Below, piece by piece: positions 30,449-38,967 of a DNA stretch of 51,164 nt (position 1 is its first letter; the number at the start of each line of letters is the position of its first letter). Position numbers and translations under genes: made by a program. Source of the stretch: Ruminococcus sp. (GTDB lineage: Bacteria > Bacillota > Clostridia > Oscillospirales > Ruminococcaceae); the NCBI GenBank assembly GCA_017471405.1, contig JAFUTK010000043.1:1-51164 (forward strand). Direction: 5' to 3'. Under the pieces are notes generated by a model. That model worked only from the letters and a program-made list of their open reading frames with translations, searched no databases and was not told the origin of the DNA.

Positions 30449-31352
30449 TTTAAGAGTAACACTGGCGGGTGTTGAATTCAAGAACCCCGTTATCCCGGCC
30501 AGCGGCACCTACGGCTACGGCAGGGAGTACGAGGCGCTATATCCCCTCTCCAAGCTGGGAGGCATCTCCGTCAAAGGCACCACTCTTCACGAGAGGACAG
30601 GCAACCTCCCTCCCCGCATCGCGGAGACGCCTATGGGAATGCTCAACTCTGTAGGTCTGCAAAACGGCGGCTCGGACAAGTTCATCAGATATGAGCTGCC
30701 AAACCTGCTGACCAAGGACACCCGCATAGTTGCCAACATCGCCGGCTCCACCGTTGAGGAATGTGCCGAGCTGGCAGCCAAGCTTGACCCCACCGGGGTG
30801 GATATGATAGAGCTGAACATCTCCTGCCCGAATGTGAAGCAGGGCGGCGCCGCTTTCGGCACTGACTGCACCGTTGCGGCAGCCGTCACCAAAGCAGTAC
30901 GTCAGGCCACCAAGAAGCCCCTGATGGTAAAGCTCTCCCCCAACGTCACCAGCATCACCGATATCGCCAAGTCTGTGGAGGCTGCGGGCGCCGACGCTCT
31001 CTCGCTGATAAACACCCTGCTGGGTATGAGGATAGACATAAGGACCCGCCGCCCGGTGCTGCACAACAATGTAGGCGGCCTCTCGGGTCCTGCGGTGTTC
31101 CCGGTGGCGGTGAGAATGGTATGGCAGGTGACTAACGCCGTCAGCATACCAGTCTGCGGAATGGGCGGCATCAGCTCCGCCGAGGACGCTATCGAGATGA
31201 TGATGGCTGGCGCGCAGGCTGTTCAGGTAGGCGCAGCCATCTTCCGCGACCCCTACGCTCCGGTAAAGATAATCGACGGTATGGACGAATGGTGCGACAG
31301 AAACGGCGTCAAAAGCATATCCGAGATAGTCGGAACGGTTAAGCCCTGGTAA
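30441..31352 (+). CDS. pyrD: Dihydroorotate dehydrogenase B (NAD+), catalytic subunit
   Basis: 303 residues, class 1B enzyme oxidising dihydroorotate to orotate with FMN. Features: KNPVIPASGTYGYG, ELNISCPNVKQGG, VKLSPNVTSITDIAK, SLINTLLGMRIDI, NVGGLSGPAVFPVAVRMV and the FMN phosphate segment GMGGISSAEDAIEMMMAGA. The pairing with pyrK confirms the 1B type. A strong terminator follows 13 bases after the stop. Confidence 0.97.
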   Translation: MADLRVTLAGVEFKNPVIPASGTYGYGREYEALYPLSKLGGISVKGTTLHERTGNLPPRIAETPMGMLNSVGLQNGGSDKFIRYELPNLLTKDTRIVANIAGSTVEECAELAAKLDPTGVDMIELNISCPNVKQGGAAFGTDCTVAAAVTKAVRQATKKPLMVKLSPNVTSITDIAKSVEAAGADALSLINTLLGMRIDIRTRRPVLHNNVGGLSGPAVFPVAVRMVWQVTNAVSIPVCGMGGISSAEDAIEMMMAGAQAVQVGAAIFRDPYAPVKIIDGMDEWCDRNGVKSISEIVGTVKPW

Positions 31353-31365
31353 TACGCACAGCAAT

Positions 31366-31398
31366 GCCGCTCTCCCGGAAAGGAGGGCGGCGTTTTTT
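31366..31398 (+). terminator. Terminator of pyrK-pyrD
   Basis: GCCGCTCTCC (31366-31375) pairs with GGAGGGCGGC (31382-31391) apart from one mismatch, followed by TTTTTT. Confidence 0.88.
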
Positions 31399-31419
31399 GT
31401 AAGCTCTCATTTATGCGAT

Positions 31420-31708
31420 AAATCAGAATTTGCGGGGCACGCCCCCGCGGCGAATTCACGCTGCGCTCCCGTTGGTCGCTTGGGTGTGTACGGGAGTGTA
31501 GTCTGCGCACCGCGACCGGAGTTTGTTCGTGCTTTGACCGCAGGTGCTCGCATTCCACACAAGGTGTGATGTGCGGCGCATTTTCAGTTCTTCACACTAA
31601 CAAAGGTCACAACCGCGGGTGCAAAAGTACGTCGCCCGCTCAATTGAAAGCGACGAAGGAGCGCAACGCGAATTCGCCCGCGGGGGCGTGCCCCGCAAAT
31701 TCTGATTT
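31420..31708. mobile_element. 289-bp non-coding element with ~60-bp terminal inverted repeats (MITE-like)
   Basis: The left end AAATCAGAATTTGCGGGGC... (31420-31481) and the right end (31647-31708) are inverted copies: the outer 29 bases are exact and the next ~30 differ at a few positions. The interior has no gene with a ribosome site. Parts of the left end (CGCTGCGCTCCC..GGTCGCT) and the interior 17-mer at 31542-31558 recur inverted at 40578-40677. No target-site duplication is obvious and no transposase is encoded. Confidence 0.7.
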
Positions 31709-31744
31709 ACCTTAGCCACACGATCCCGAAAAGATCCTCTGTAA

Positions 31745-31778
31745 AAGAAAACCCGACGCTTTTTTTGGAGCATCGGGT
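31745..31778 (-). terminator. Terminator of murA
   Basis: Minus strand ACCCGA-T-GC, A-rich loop, GC-G-TCGGGT, then TTTTC. It starts 18 bases after the murA stop. Confidence 0.75.
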
Positions 31779-31796
31779 ATTGTTTTCTGTGTAATA

Positions 31797-33083
31797 TCAG
31801 CCGCTGATGCGGACCTGTGTAAGCTCGGGGACGGTCACACGCCTGATGTCAGCGCCGAGGCCCTGGAGCTTCTTATCAATGCTTTCATATCCTCTTTCCA
31901 CAAAGTGGATGTTCTCAACCTCTGTGGTGCCGTTTGCGGCAAGGCCTGCGATTATAAGCGCAGCGCCGGCGCGCAGGTCAGTGGCTACAACAGGTGCGCC
32001 CTGCAGCGAGCCCTTGCCCTGTATAACAGCAACGGTACCGTCAACGGAGATGTCAGCGCCCATACGCCGCAGCTCCGATACATACTTGAAACGGTTGTCA
32101 AAAATATCATCTGTAACGATTGATGTCCCCTCAGCCAAAGTCAGCATAGTGGAGAACTGAGGCTGCATATCTGTGGGGAAGCCGGGGTGAGGCATTGTTT
32201 TCAGGGAGGTCTTCTGCAGAGGGCCGTCCACCTTAACCTCAACGCTCTCGTCATTTTCGATAACGGTAACTCCCACCTTGCGCAGCTTGGCGGTGATGGA
32301 CTCCAAGTGCTTAGGGATAACGTTCTTGATGACAACATCGCCCTTTGTGGCGGCAGCGGCTACCATATAGGTGCCCGCCTCGATCTGGTCGGGGATAATG
32401 CCATAGGTGATGCCCTTGAGATAATTTACTCCCCTAATCTTGATGACGTCGGTACCGGCGCCGCGGATATCCGCGCCCATGGAATTGAGGAAGTTAGCCA
32501 GGTCAACGATGTGCGGCTCCTTGGCGGCATTCTCGATGATGGTCATTCCCTTTGCCTTAACTGAAGCCATTATAGCGTTTATAGTACCGCCAACGGTGTT
32601 GAAATCAAAGTAGATCTGCGAGCCGATGAGCTCGTCAGCGTAGCAATGCACCTGACCGTTTTCCAGCTCGTGCTTAGCACCCAATGAAGCGAATGCTTTC
32701 AGGTGCTGGTCGATGGGTCTGTCGCCCAGGTCGCAGCCGCCAGGCATTGCAACGTAAGCGTTATGGAACCTTCCCAGCAGAGTGCCTAAGAAGTAGGTGG
32801 AGGCTCTCATAGACCTCGCCAGCTCATAGGGCACCTCGGGCTTTGTTATTCCTTTGGTATCGAAGGATACCACATTTCTCTTTTCAAGCTTCACCTTTGC
32901 GCCCATAGAGGACAATATCTTCATGCAGATGGTGATGTCGCTTATCTCAGGCACATTTTCCAGCACGCAGGGCTCATCGCAGAGGATAGTTGCTGCAACG
33001 ATAGCCACCGCAGCGTTCTTTGCCCCGCTTATAGTGACCTCACCCTGCAGCGGTTTGCCGCCGTTTATCACAAACTTTTCCAA
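31797..33083 (-). CDS. murA: UDP-N-acetylglucosamine 1-carboxyvinyltransferase
   Basis: 428 residues. MurA transfers enolpyruvate from PEP to UDP-GlcNAc, the first committed step of peptidoglycan synthesis. Family features: KFVINGGKPLQGEVTISGAKNAAVAIVAATIL, the active-site loop MPGGCDLGDRPIDQHLKAF with the Cys that fosfomycin modifies, and PGFPTDMQPQ. The start is TTG at 33083, preceded by AGGAGA at suitable spacing; the longer frame to 33152 is not supported. Firmicutes often have two murA copies; which one this is cannot be told. Confidence 0.95.
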   Translation of the reverse strand: MEKFVINGGKPLQGEVTISGAKNAAVAIVAATILCDEPCVLENVPEISDITICMKILSSMGAKVKLEKRNVVSFDTKGITKPEVPYELARSMRASTYFLGTLLGRFHNAYVAMPGGCDLGDRPIDQHLKAFASLGAKHELENGQVHCYADELIGSQIYFDFNTVGGTINAIMASVKAKGMTIIENAAKEPHIVDLANFLNSMGADIRGAGTDVIKIRGVNYLKGITYGIIPDQIEAGTYMVAAAATKGDVVIKNVIPKHLESITAKLRKVGVTVIENDESVEVKVDGPLQKTSLKTMPHPGFPTDMQPQFSTMLTLAEGTSIVTDDIFDNRFKYVSELRRMGADISVDGTVAVIQGKGSLQGAPVVATDLRAGAALIIAGLAANGTTEVENIHFVERGYESIDKKLQGLGADIRRVTVPELTQVRISG

Positions 33084-33206
33084 AGTGAACACTCTCCTTG
33101 TTCCGGGACTGACTGCCCCGGTCTTATGCCCCATCGCAGTGAGGCTCCGCACTCTGCCGGCCCCCGCCGGCTTTCCCCCAAAAATGCTGTGCGGACATAT
33201 ATAGTC

Positions 33207-33225
33207 ATCGGAAAAATTTTCCGAT
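33207..33225. other. 19-bp palindrome in the murA leader
   Basis: ATCGGAAAA-A-TTTTCCGAT, a perfect inverted repeat with a 1-base centre. It lies between the likely murA promoter (33249-33277) and the start codon, so it could be an operator or leader hairpin. Confidence 0.5.
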
Positions 33226-33248
33226 ACAGATCATTAAATGATACTATT

Positions 33249-33277
33249 AGTTTATCACAAACGTTTGAAAAAATCAA
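33249..33277 (-). promoter_or_regulatory. Possible murA promoter
   Basis: Minus strand TTGATT (33277-33272), 17-bp spacer, TAAACT (33254-33249); the spacer contains palindrome CAAACGTTTG. The rest of 33278-33716 shows no gene; a small hairpin TTTTTCACA/TGTGAAAAA lies near 33526-33553. Confidence 0.4.
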
Positions 33278-33716
33278 TAGCAAAAAAAGCATTTTTCGCA
33301 AAAGACGACAATTTTCTCCGTTTTTTGACTTATTTGTAACCCAGCGTTTACCGTTGCTGTCTGATATATTGGACAGCTGTAATATATCTGTAACCGTTTT
33401 AAACGCTTTGTAATGATTGTTGTACAAAAAAATTCTCACTTGACCAAAACCTTCCTCGACAGGATATATTTTTCCTCTAAAAAATCCCCAATGTTTCGGC
33501 AGTAATCAAAATTAATGGGTGTTTTTTTTCACAGTTACATTTTTGTGAAAAAATCTAAAGACGCCAATTTCAAACTTTGCTCTTGTTCTGTTCATAATAA
33601 ATTTACTTTTGGTGTAAGCCGCTTTGCCTCTCTCTCTGACCAACCGGAGCCCTCCGCCCCGAAGCTGCGCGAAACGCGCATTTCCGCTCTTCGAGAGTAC
33701 CGTCAAGCGAAAAGAC

Positions 33717-33745
33717 TTGCAATTTGTCTGAAGATGTGTTATAAT
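33717..33745 (+). promoter_or_regulatory. Sigma-A promoter of the ABC-F gene
   Basis: TTGCAA (33717-33722), 17-bp spacer, TATAAT (33740-33745), 35 bases before the start codon. Confidence 0.85.
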
Positions 33746-33779
33746 TAAGTGTTGATTATTTTAATGAGGAGATTTTTTG

Positions 33780-35396
33780 ATGATAACAGTTTCCGAGCTT
33801 ACCCTCTCCTTCGGGGGTCAGCTGCTTTTCAAGGACGCCGACTTAAAGTTCACCGCCGGCAACTGCTACGGCATTATCGGTGCCAACGGCGCAGGCAAAT
33901 CCACCTTTCTTAAGATACTCTGCGGAGAGATCGAACCCACCAAGGGTGAGGTAGTCATCGACAAGGGTGTGAGAATGTCGGTGCTGCGGCAGGACCACTT
34001 TGCCTTCGACGAATACAACGTGCTGGACACAGTCATAATGGGCAACAAGCGCCTTTATGACATAATGCAGGAAAAGGACGCCCTCTACGCCAAGGAGGAC
34101 TTCTCCGAGGAGGACGGCGACCGCGCCGGCGAGCTGGAGAGCGAATTTGCCGAGCTCAACGGCTGGGAGGCGGAGTCCGATGCCTCAAAGCTCATTCAGG
34201 GGCTGGGGCTTCCGGAGGATATACTCTACTCCCAGATGGCCTCCCTCTCAGGAAATGAGAAGGTAAAGGTGCTGCTGGCGCAGGCGCTGTTCGGCAACCC
34301 TGACGTTATCCTGCTGGACGAGCCTACCAACCATCTGGACATAGATGCTATCCGCTGGCTGGAGGATTTTCTCTCTGAGTACTTCGGTACGGTGCTGGTG
34401 GTATCTCACGACCGTCACTTCTTAAACAACGTCTGCACACACATAGTCGATATCGACTACACCAAGATAAAGATGTACGTGGGCAACTATGAGTTCTGGT
34501 ACGAGTCCTCACAGCTGATGCAGCGAATGATAAAGCAGCAGAACAAGAAGGCCGAGGAAAAGATAAAGGAGCTGCAGGAGTTTATCCAGCGGTTCTCCGC
34601 CAACAAATCCAAGTCCAAGCAGGCCACCAGCCGCCGCAAGCTGCTGGACAAGCTCACCGTTGAGGAAATGCCCGCGTCCTCGAGAAAGTACCCCTACATC
34701 GGCTTCAATATGGACAGAGAGCCGGGCAAGGAGATACTCAAAGTCGAGGGGCTCAGCAAAACCGTTGACGGCGTGAAGCTGCTGAACAACGTTACCTTCA
34801 CTCTCGCCCGCACCGACAAGGTGGCGTTCATCGGCGAGAGCGAGCAGGCGATAACCGCGCTGTTCGAGATACTTGCCGAGCAGGACGAGGATTTTGAGGG
34901 TTCTATAAAATGGGGCTCCACCACCTCCCGCTCCTACTTCCCGAAGGACAACTCCGCCTTCTTCAACGGCTGCGATATGACCATCGTTGACTGGATAAGG
35001 CAATACTCCACCGGAGAGGTGACAGACACCTTCCTGCGGGGCTTTTTAGGCAAGATGCTTTTCTCGGGAGACGAGATCTACAAGAAGGTAGACGTGCTCT
35101 CGGGAGGCGAAAAGGTTAGATGTATGTTCTCGAGGATGATGCTGTTCGGCTCCAACGTACTGCTGCTGGACAGACCCACCAACCACCTTGACCTTGAGTC
35201 AATAACCGCTGTCAACAACGGCTTGCGGGACTTCAAGGGAGTAGTTCTCTTTGCGTCCCACGACCACGAGATAATGCAGACCGTAGCCAACAAGATAATC
35301 GAGATAACCGAGGACGGCTGCATCTGCCGCGAGGGCACCTATGAGGAATACCTTGACTACCGCAGAGAGCGGGGAATGAAGTCATTTATTGAGTAA
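33780..35396 (+). CDS. ABC-F ATPase with degenerate second nucleotide-binding domain
   Basis: 538 residues from ATG 33780 (TGAGGAG 8 bases upstream). Two ABC domains without membrane segments, joined by a charged linker (KKAEEKIKELQEFIQRFSANKSKSKQ), as in ribosome-acting ABC-F proteins; the start SELTLSFGGQLLFKD and RQDHFAFDEYNVLDTVIMG resemble the YbiT/YkpA branch. Domain 1 has GANGAGKST and LLLDEPTNHLD. Domain 2 lacks the Walker A Lys (AFIGESEQAITALF near 350) and its Walker B Glu is Arg (LLLDRPTNHLD near 460). Signature 1 reads LSGNEK. It likely acts on stalled ribosomes; a resistance role cannot be claimed. The GHL10 gene follows 37 bases later. Confidence 0.9.
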   Translation: MITVSELTLSFGGQLLFKDADLKFTAGNCYGIIGANGAGKSTFLKILCGEIEPTKGEVVIDKGVRMSVLRQDHFAFDEYNVLDTVIMGNKRLYDIMQEKDALYAKEDFSEEDGDRAGELESEFAELNGWEAESDASKLIQGLGLPEDILYSQMASLSGNEKVKVLLAQALFGNPDVILLDEPTNHLDIDAIRWLEDFLSEYFGTVLVVSHDRHFLNNVCTHIVDIDYTKIKMYVGNYEFWYESSQLMQRMIKQQNKKAEEKIKELQEFIQRFSANKSKSKQATSRRKLLDKLTVEEMPASSRKYPYIGFNMDREPGKEILKVEGLSKTVDGVKLLNNVTFTLARTDKVAFIGESEQAITALFEILAEQDEDFEGSIKWGSTTSRSYFPKDNSAFFNGCDMTIVDWIRQYSTGEVTDTFLRGFLGKMLFSGDEIYKKVDVLSGGEKVRCMFSRMMLFGSNVLLLDRPTNHLDLESITAVNNGLRDFKGVVLFASHDHEIMQTVANKIIEITEDGCICREGTYEEYLDYRRERGMKSFIE

Positions 35397-35433
35397 CGGC
35401 CAGACCGAATTTTTGAAAGGAGGAAGTGCAGGT

Positions 35434-36987
35434 TTGAAAAAAACACATAAGCTAATATCGTCGCTGATTCTTGCTATAATCTGTGCTTTCTTCGGCACCT
35501 CTGTTTTCTCTATGAGGACGGATATAACCGCAGTCTCTGCCGACAAGGTAGATGCCGTACCAGCGGCGGCAACTGTATCTCAGAACACAACGGTAACTGC
35601 CGCGGGGGCGCCTGTTCCCGAGAGAGCCGTCTCCACATCGTCAGCCGATACCGTCAGCACCGCTGTCACCACAGCTCCCCCTGATGACCTTCCCGCCGAG
35701 GAGGAGACCTCACCTGCAACCACAGTTGTGACTACAGCGATCCCTGCTCCCGAATCCGAGGCAGGTGAGCCGACTGAGATATCCGAGACCGAGCCGGCAC
35801 CCGAAACTGAGACCGAGCCTGTGACCACCTCCATAGAGACCAAGGTTATCAATATAAACATCACCACCACTACTACCGCTCCGCCGGAGCCGGTGAGAAC
35901 GGTCATCAACTACACCACCCAAAAGGCTATGTGGGTATCGGTGTTTGAGCTGAACCGCATACTTCAGGGCAAGACACAGGCGCAGTTCACCCAGGGCTTC
36001 AGGGAGATATGCAACAGGTCAAAGGCAATGGGCATTAATACCCTTTACGTTCACACCCGCCCCTTCGGGGACAGCTTCTATCCCTCGAACCTCTTCCCCT
36101 GGTCGGCCTATGTTACCGGCACCTTCGGGCGCAGCCCCAGGTACGACCCATTAAAAATAATGGTGGACACTGCCCACAGCTGCGGGCTCTCTGTCCACGC
36201 CTGGATAAATCCCTATCGGGTATCCTCCTTGACGAATATATACAGCGCTCCCGACAGCTACCTGGTAAAGAAGTGGCTCAAAGACCCGGCCTCTTACCCC
36301 GAATACGTCAGCTATGCCGAGGTTTACGGCACCTACTGGCTCAACCCGGGCATCCCGGAGGTCAGGTCGCTGATAATCCAGGGTGTCAAGGAGATAGTGA
36401 ATAACTATGAGGTAGACGGAATTCACATCGACGATTACTTCTACCCCACCAACGACACCTCCTACGACGCCGCAGCATATGCCAAATACGGCGGGGGAAA
36501 GACCCTCACTCAGTGGAGGCTTTTCAACTGCACCGCAACAGTTAAGGCTATTTACGACACCGTCAAGGCCGCCGACGGCAGACTGCTCTTTGGCATTTCC
36601 CCTCAGGGCAACTACGAGAACAACTACCTCTATCTGTACGCTGACGTTGACCTCTGGCTCTCACAGAAGGGCTACTGCGACTACCTATGCCCGCAGGTCT
36701 ACTACAGCTACGATTTCGAGACCAAGCCCTTTAAGGATGTGCTCTCCCAGTGGGCCTCCCTGCCGAGGGCTGAAGGCGTAAAGCTGCTCATAGGCTTAGC
36801 ACCCGCCAACATCTGGCTCAGCAAATCGTTCTATGACCAAACAGGCATCATCGGCTCACAGATAACCGACAGCCTTGCCGTTGCCAACGGCGTGGCACTG
36901 TTCCGCTACGACAGCCTCTATGCCGATGCGGGGTCGGTATTCCGCGCCGACAACGAGATTAACGCGATAACTAAGGCTTTGAAATAA
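35434..36987 (+). CDS. Secreted GHL10-family (DUF187) putative glycoside hydrolase
   Basis: 517 residues from TTG 35434 behind AAAGGAGG (35416-35423); a frame starting at 35389 would overlap the ABC-F stop and lacks a site. The signal peptide ends near residue 25. A long Thr/Pro/Glu-rich linker runs to about 165, then the GHL10 domain: KAMWVSVFELNRIL, INTLYVHTRPFGDSFYPS, GLSVHAWINPYRV, YWLNPGIPEVRSLII, DGIHIDDYFYP, LFGISPQGNYEN, YLCPQVYYSYD. These TIM-barrel proteins are thought to act on cell-wall glycans. The Thr-rich linker suggests a wall-spanning tether. Likely co-transcribed with the ABC-F gene and queH. Confidence 0.88.
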   Translation: MKKTHKLISSLILAIICAFFGTSVFSMRTDITAVSADKVDAVPAAATVSQNTTVTAAGAPVPERAVSTSSADTVSTAVTTAPPDDLPAEEETSPATTVVTTAIPAPESEAGEPTEISETEPAPETETEPVTTSIETKVININITTTTTAPPEPVRTVINYTTQKAMWVSVFELNRILQGKTQAQFTQGFREICNRSKAMGINTLYVHTRPFGDSFYPSNLFPWSAYVTGTFGRSPRYDPLKIMVDTAHSCGLSVHAWINPYRVSSLTNIYSAPDSYLVKKWLKDPASYPEYVSYAEVYGTYWLNPGIPEVRSLIIQGVKEIVNNYEVDGIHIDDYFYPTNDTSYDAAAYAKYGGGKTLTQWRLFNCTATVKAIYDTVKAADGRLLFGISPQGNYENNYLYLYADVDLWLSQKGYCDYLCPQVYYSYDFETKPFKDVLSQWASLPRAEGVKLLIGLAPANIWLSKSFYDQTGIIGSQITDSLAVANGVALFRYDSLYADAGSVFRADNEINAITKALK

Positions 36988-37008
36988 AACCAAGCAGGAG
37001 GGATAAAC

Positions 37009-37647
37009 GTGCAGAAGGTAAACTACCAGCTGCTGCTGGATAAGGAGCTTGAAGTCCTCGCCTCTGAGGGCAGAGTGCCGACGCTTATGCTCCACAGCTG
37101 CTGTGCGCCCTGTTCATCATACACGCTGGAATATCTCTCCAAGTACTTTAAGATAACCGTCTTTTACTACAACCCCAACATCTCCCCTAGGGAGGAGTTT
37201 GACCGGCGTGTGGCCGAGCAGAGGAGGTTCATCTCCCAGCTGCCTGTCGAAAACCCTGTGAAGCTTATCGTTGCGGACTATGTCCCAGAGGAATTTTATG
37301 AGGCGATAAAAGGGCTGGAGGATATCCCGGAGGGGGGCGAGCGGTGCTTTGCCTGCTATCGCCTGCGGCTAGAGCGCACGGCAAGTCTGGCTCATCAGCT
37401 GGGCTTTGAATATTTCACCACCACCCTTTCCATCTCTCCCTACAAGAACTCACAGAAGCTCAACGAGATTGCCTCTGAGCTTTCGGGGATATACAAGGTC
37501 AAGGCGCTGCCCACCGACCTCAAAAAGCGCGAGGGCTACAAGCGCTCGGTTGAGCTTTCAAAGCAGTACGGCCTCTACCGGCAGGATTACTGCGGCTGCG
37601 TCTTCTCCCAAAGGGAGCGGGACAAAAGAGCCGAAAAGCACGCATAA
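37009..37647 (+). CDS. queH: Epoxyqueuosine reductase QueH
   Basis: 212 residues, GTG start with AGGAGGG upstream. QueH (formerly DUF208) reduces epoxyqueuosine to queuosine in tRNA and binds an iron-sulfur cluster. Cysteines expected for the cluster are present: HSCCAPCSSY near 29-38, CFACYRLRL near 118-126 and DYCGCVFSQ near 196-204. It replaces the cobalamin-dependent QueG in many Firmicutes. The transporter gene queT lies 3 kb away with a preQ1 riboswitch, so the queuosine pathway here probably starts from imported precursor. No tgt or queA in the window. Confidence 0.93.
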   Translation: MQKVNYQLLLDKELEVLASEGRVPTLMLHSCCAPCSSYTLEYLSKYFKITVFYYNPNISPREEFDRRVAEQRRFISQLPVENPVKLIVADYVPEEFYEAIKGLEDIPEGGERCFACYRLRLERTASLAHQLGFEYFTTTLSISPYKNSQKLNEIASELSGIYKVKALPTDLKKREGYKRSVELSKQYGLYRQDYCGCVFSQRERDKRAEKHA

Positions 37648-37674
37648 AAAAAGCCTCCCCTGCAGGAGGCTTTT
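37646..37674. terminator. Bidirectional terminator between queH and leuD
   Basis: AAAAGCCTCC (37649-37658), loop CCTGCA, GGAGGCTTTT (37665-37674): T-rich feet on both strands between convergent genes. Confidence 0.85.
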
Positions 37675-37681
37675 GTCGTTT

Positions 37682-37706
37682 TGCCGAGCCGCTTTGCGGC
37701 TCGGCA
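37682..37706. repeat. Type A hairpin
   Basis: TGCCGAGCCGC (37682-37692), loop TTT, GCGGCTCGGCA (37696-37706); same stem as at 9152. Confidence 0.75.
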
Positions 37707-37726
37707 GGACTTATTTAGTCCGAAAA

Positions 37727-38206
37727 TTATTTCAATGAATTGAGCAGTCCGTTGGAGTTGATGATGTTGATGAGGAACTCCGGGAAAGACTGTCCCTGAT
37801 AGGTCTCACCCTTGGTGACGTTGGTTATCACACCGGTATCGAAATCTATCTCCACCTCGTCGCCGGCTTCTATCCTTTCGGCGGCTTCATCGCACTCGAT
37901 AATGGGCAGGCCGATGTTGATGGCGTTGCGGTAGAATATCCTCGCAAAGCTCTTAGCGATAACACAGCCTATGCCGCTGGCCTTGATGGAGGCGGGGGCG
38001 TGCTCTCTGGAGGAGCCGCAGCCGAAGTTGGCCTTAGCCACCATTATATCTCCCTGCTTGACCCGGGAGGCAAACTCGATGTCGATATCCTCCATACAAT
38101 GCTTTGCCAGCTCCTGCATATCGGAGGTGTTTAAGTATCTTGCGGGAATGATAACGTCGGTATCGACGTTATCGCCGTACTTGTGTGCGATGCCGTGTGC
38201 TTTCAT
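37727..38206 (-). CDS. leuD: 3-isopropylmalate dehydratase small subunit
   Basis: 159 residues, short archaeal/clostridial-type LeuD. Features: [31 protein letters not shown] and the swivel-domain [16 protein letters not shown]. With LeuC it isomerises 2- to 3-isopropylmalate in leucine synthesis. The ATG at 38206 has AAGGAA; the longer frame to 38386 runs into the upstream gene. It is fourth in a unit leuC-Dabb-unknown-leuD. Confidence 0.95.
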   Translation of the reverse strand: MKAHGIAHKYGDNVDTDVIIPARYLNTSDMQELAKHCMEDIDIEFASRVKQGDIMVAKANFGCGSSREHAPASIKASGIGCVIAKSFARIFYRNAINIGLPIIECDEAAERIEAGDEVEIDFDTGVITNVTKGETYQGQSFPEFLINIINSNGLLNSLK

Positions 38207-38225
38207 ATTTTCAGAGTTCCTTTCA

Positions 38226-38615
38226 TTACTTGTTGACATAATCGGGAGCCGAGAACACGTTCTCGCCGTTTGCCTGACGGTTGAGCTCATCGTAGATCTG
38301 CTCGAGGTAGGCCCCGTCGATCTTATCCTTGTTTCGGGTGATATAGTAGCAGACCTTAGCCTTGCCGAACAGACCCGTCTTTGCAAGCTTGAAGGCAGAA
38401 GTGCCCTTTACGCTTGCCGACTCAAAGTAGTTGAGTCCCTTCTTATCAATGATGGACTGTATCATATCAACGGTGAACCCGTTGGAGCCCTTTAGCTCCG
38501 CAATGATATCGTCCGCCTTGGCCTCACGCTGCGAGTCGCTGAGTGAGGTACCGTATTTCTTTGTAATGATACTCAAAAGCGTATCCCACAAAACATCTCT
38601 TAAAAAGTCTTTCAT
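38226..38615 (-). CDS. Hypothetical protein between Dabb gene and leuD
   Basis: 129 residues, soluble, mostly helical: [41 protein letters not shown] is amphipathic; a central [49 protein letters not shown] follows. No family recognised. It starts 25 bases after the Dabb stop (no promoter seen) and ends 19 bases before leuD, so it is in the leu operon. A role in leucine synthesis is only suggested by position. Confidence 0.8.
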   Translation of the reverse strand: MKDFLRDVLWDTLLSIITKKYGTSLSDSQREAKADDIIAELKGSNGFTVDMIQSIIDKKGLNYFESASVKGTSAFKLAKTGLFGKAKVCYYITRNKDKIDGAYLEQIYDELNRQANGENVFSAPDYVNK

Positions 38616-38640
38616 AGGTACTTCCCCCTTTCAGCGTTTT

Positions 38641-38946
38641 TCAGATCTCAATATCGGCGCAGCTGCGGTGAACGGCAACGCTCTTCACAACTGCCGCAGC
38701 AGCCAGGTGCTTCGGGTGGGTCTGGTAGGCAGCAAGTGCAGCCTCACTCTCAAAGACGGAGTCCAGCAGGACATCACCCTTTGAGCTGCCCAGCAAATCA
38801 GTCCTGACGCTCATACTCACAAGCCCCGGAACGACGCCGACCAGAGCCTCAAGCCCCTGCTTTATCTCGGCCTTCTTCGCCTGACTATCCTCTGCGGTAA
38901 GCTCGGGATCGAGATCCCAGATTATAATATGTCTTATCATTTTCAT
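38641..38946 (-). CDS. Dabb-family (stress-responsive alpha/beta barrel) protein
   Basis: 101 residues. RHIIIWDLDPE at the start, a helix (AKKAEIKQGLEALVGVVPGLVSMSV), and SVFESEAALAAYQTHPKHLAAAAVVKSVAVHRSCADIE are typical of the Dabb fold, a dimeric ferredoxin-like barrel of mostly unknown function. It lies 21 bases after leuC. Ribosome site GGAG precedes ATG 38946; a second ATG six bases in is also possible. Confidence 0.88.
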   Translation of the reverse strand: MKMIRHIIIWDLDPELTAEDSQAKKAEIKQGLEALVGVVPGLVSMSVRTDLLGSSKGDVLLDSVFESEAALAAYQTHPKHLAAAAVVKSVAVHRSCADIEI

Positions 38947-38967
38947 TATTCTCCTGTGGAGATGTGC

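Noticed and set aside
31253-31558. 101-codon minus-strand ORF crossing pyrD end and the 31420 element
   Set aside because: Covers the pyrD terminator and the inverted repeat; no coding signal.
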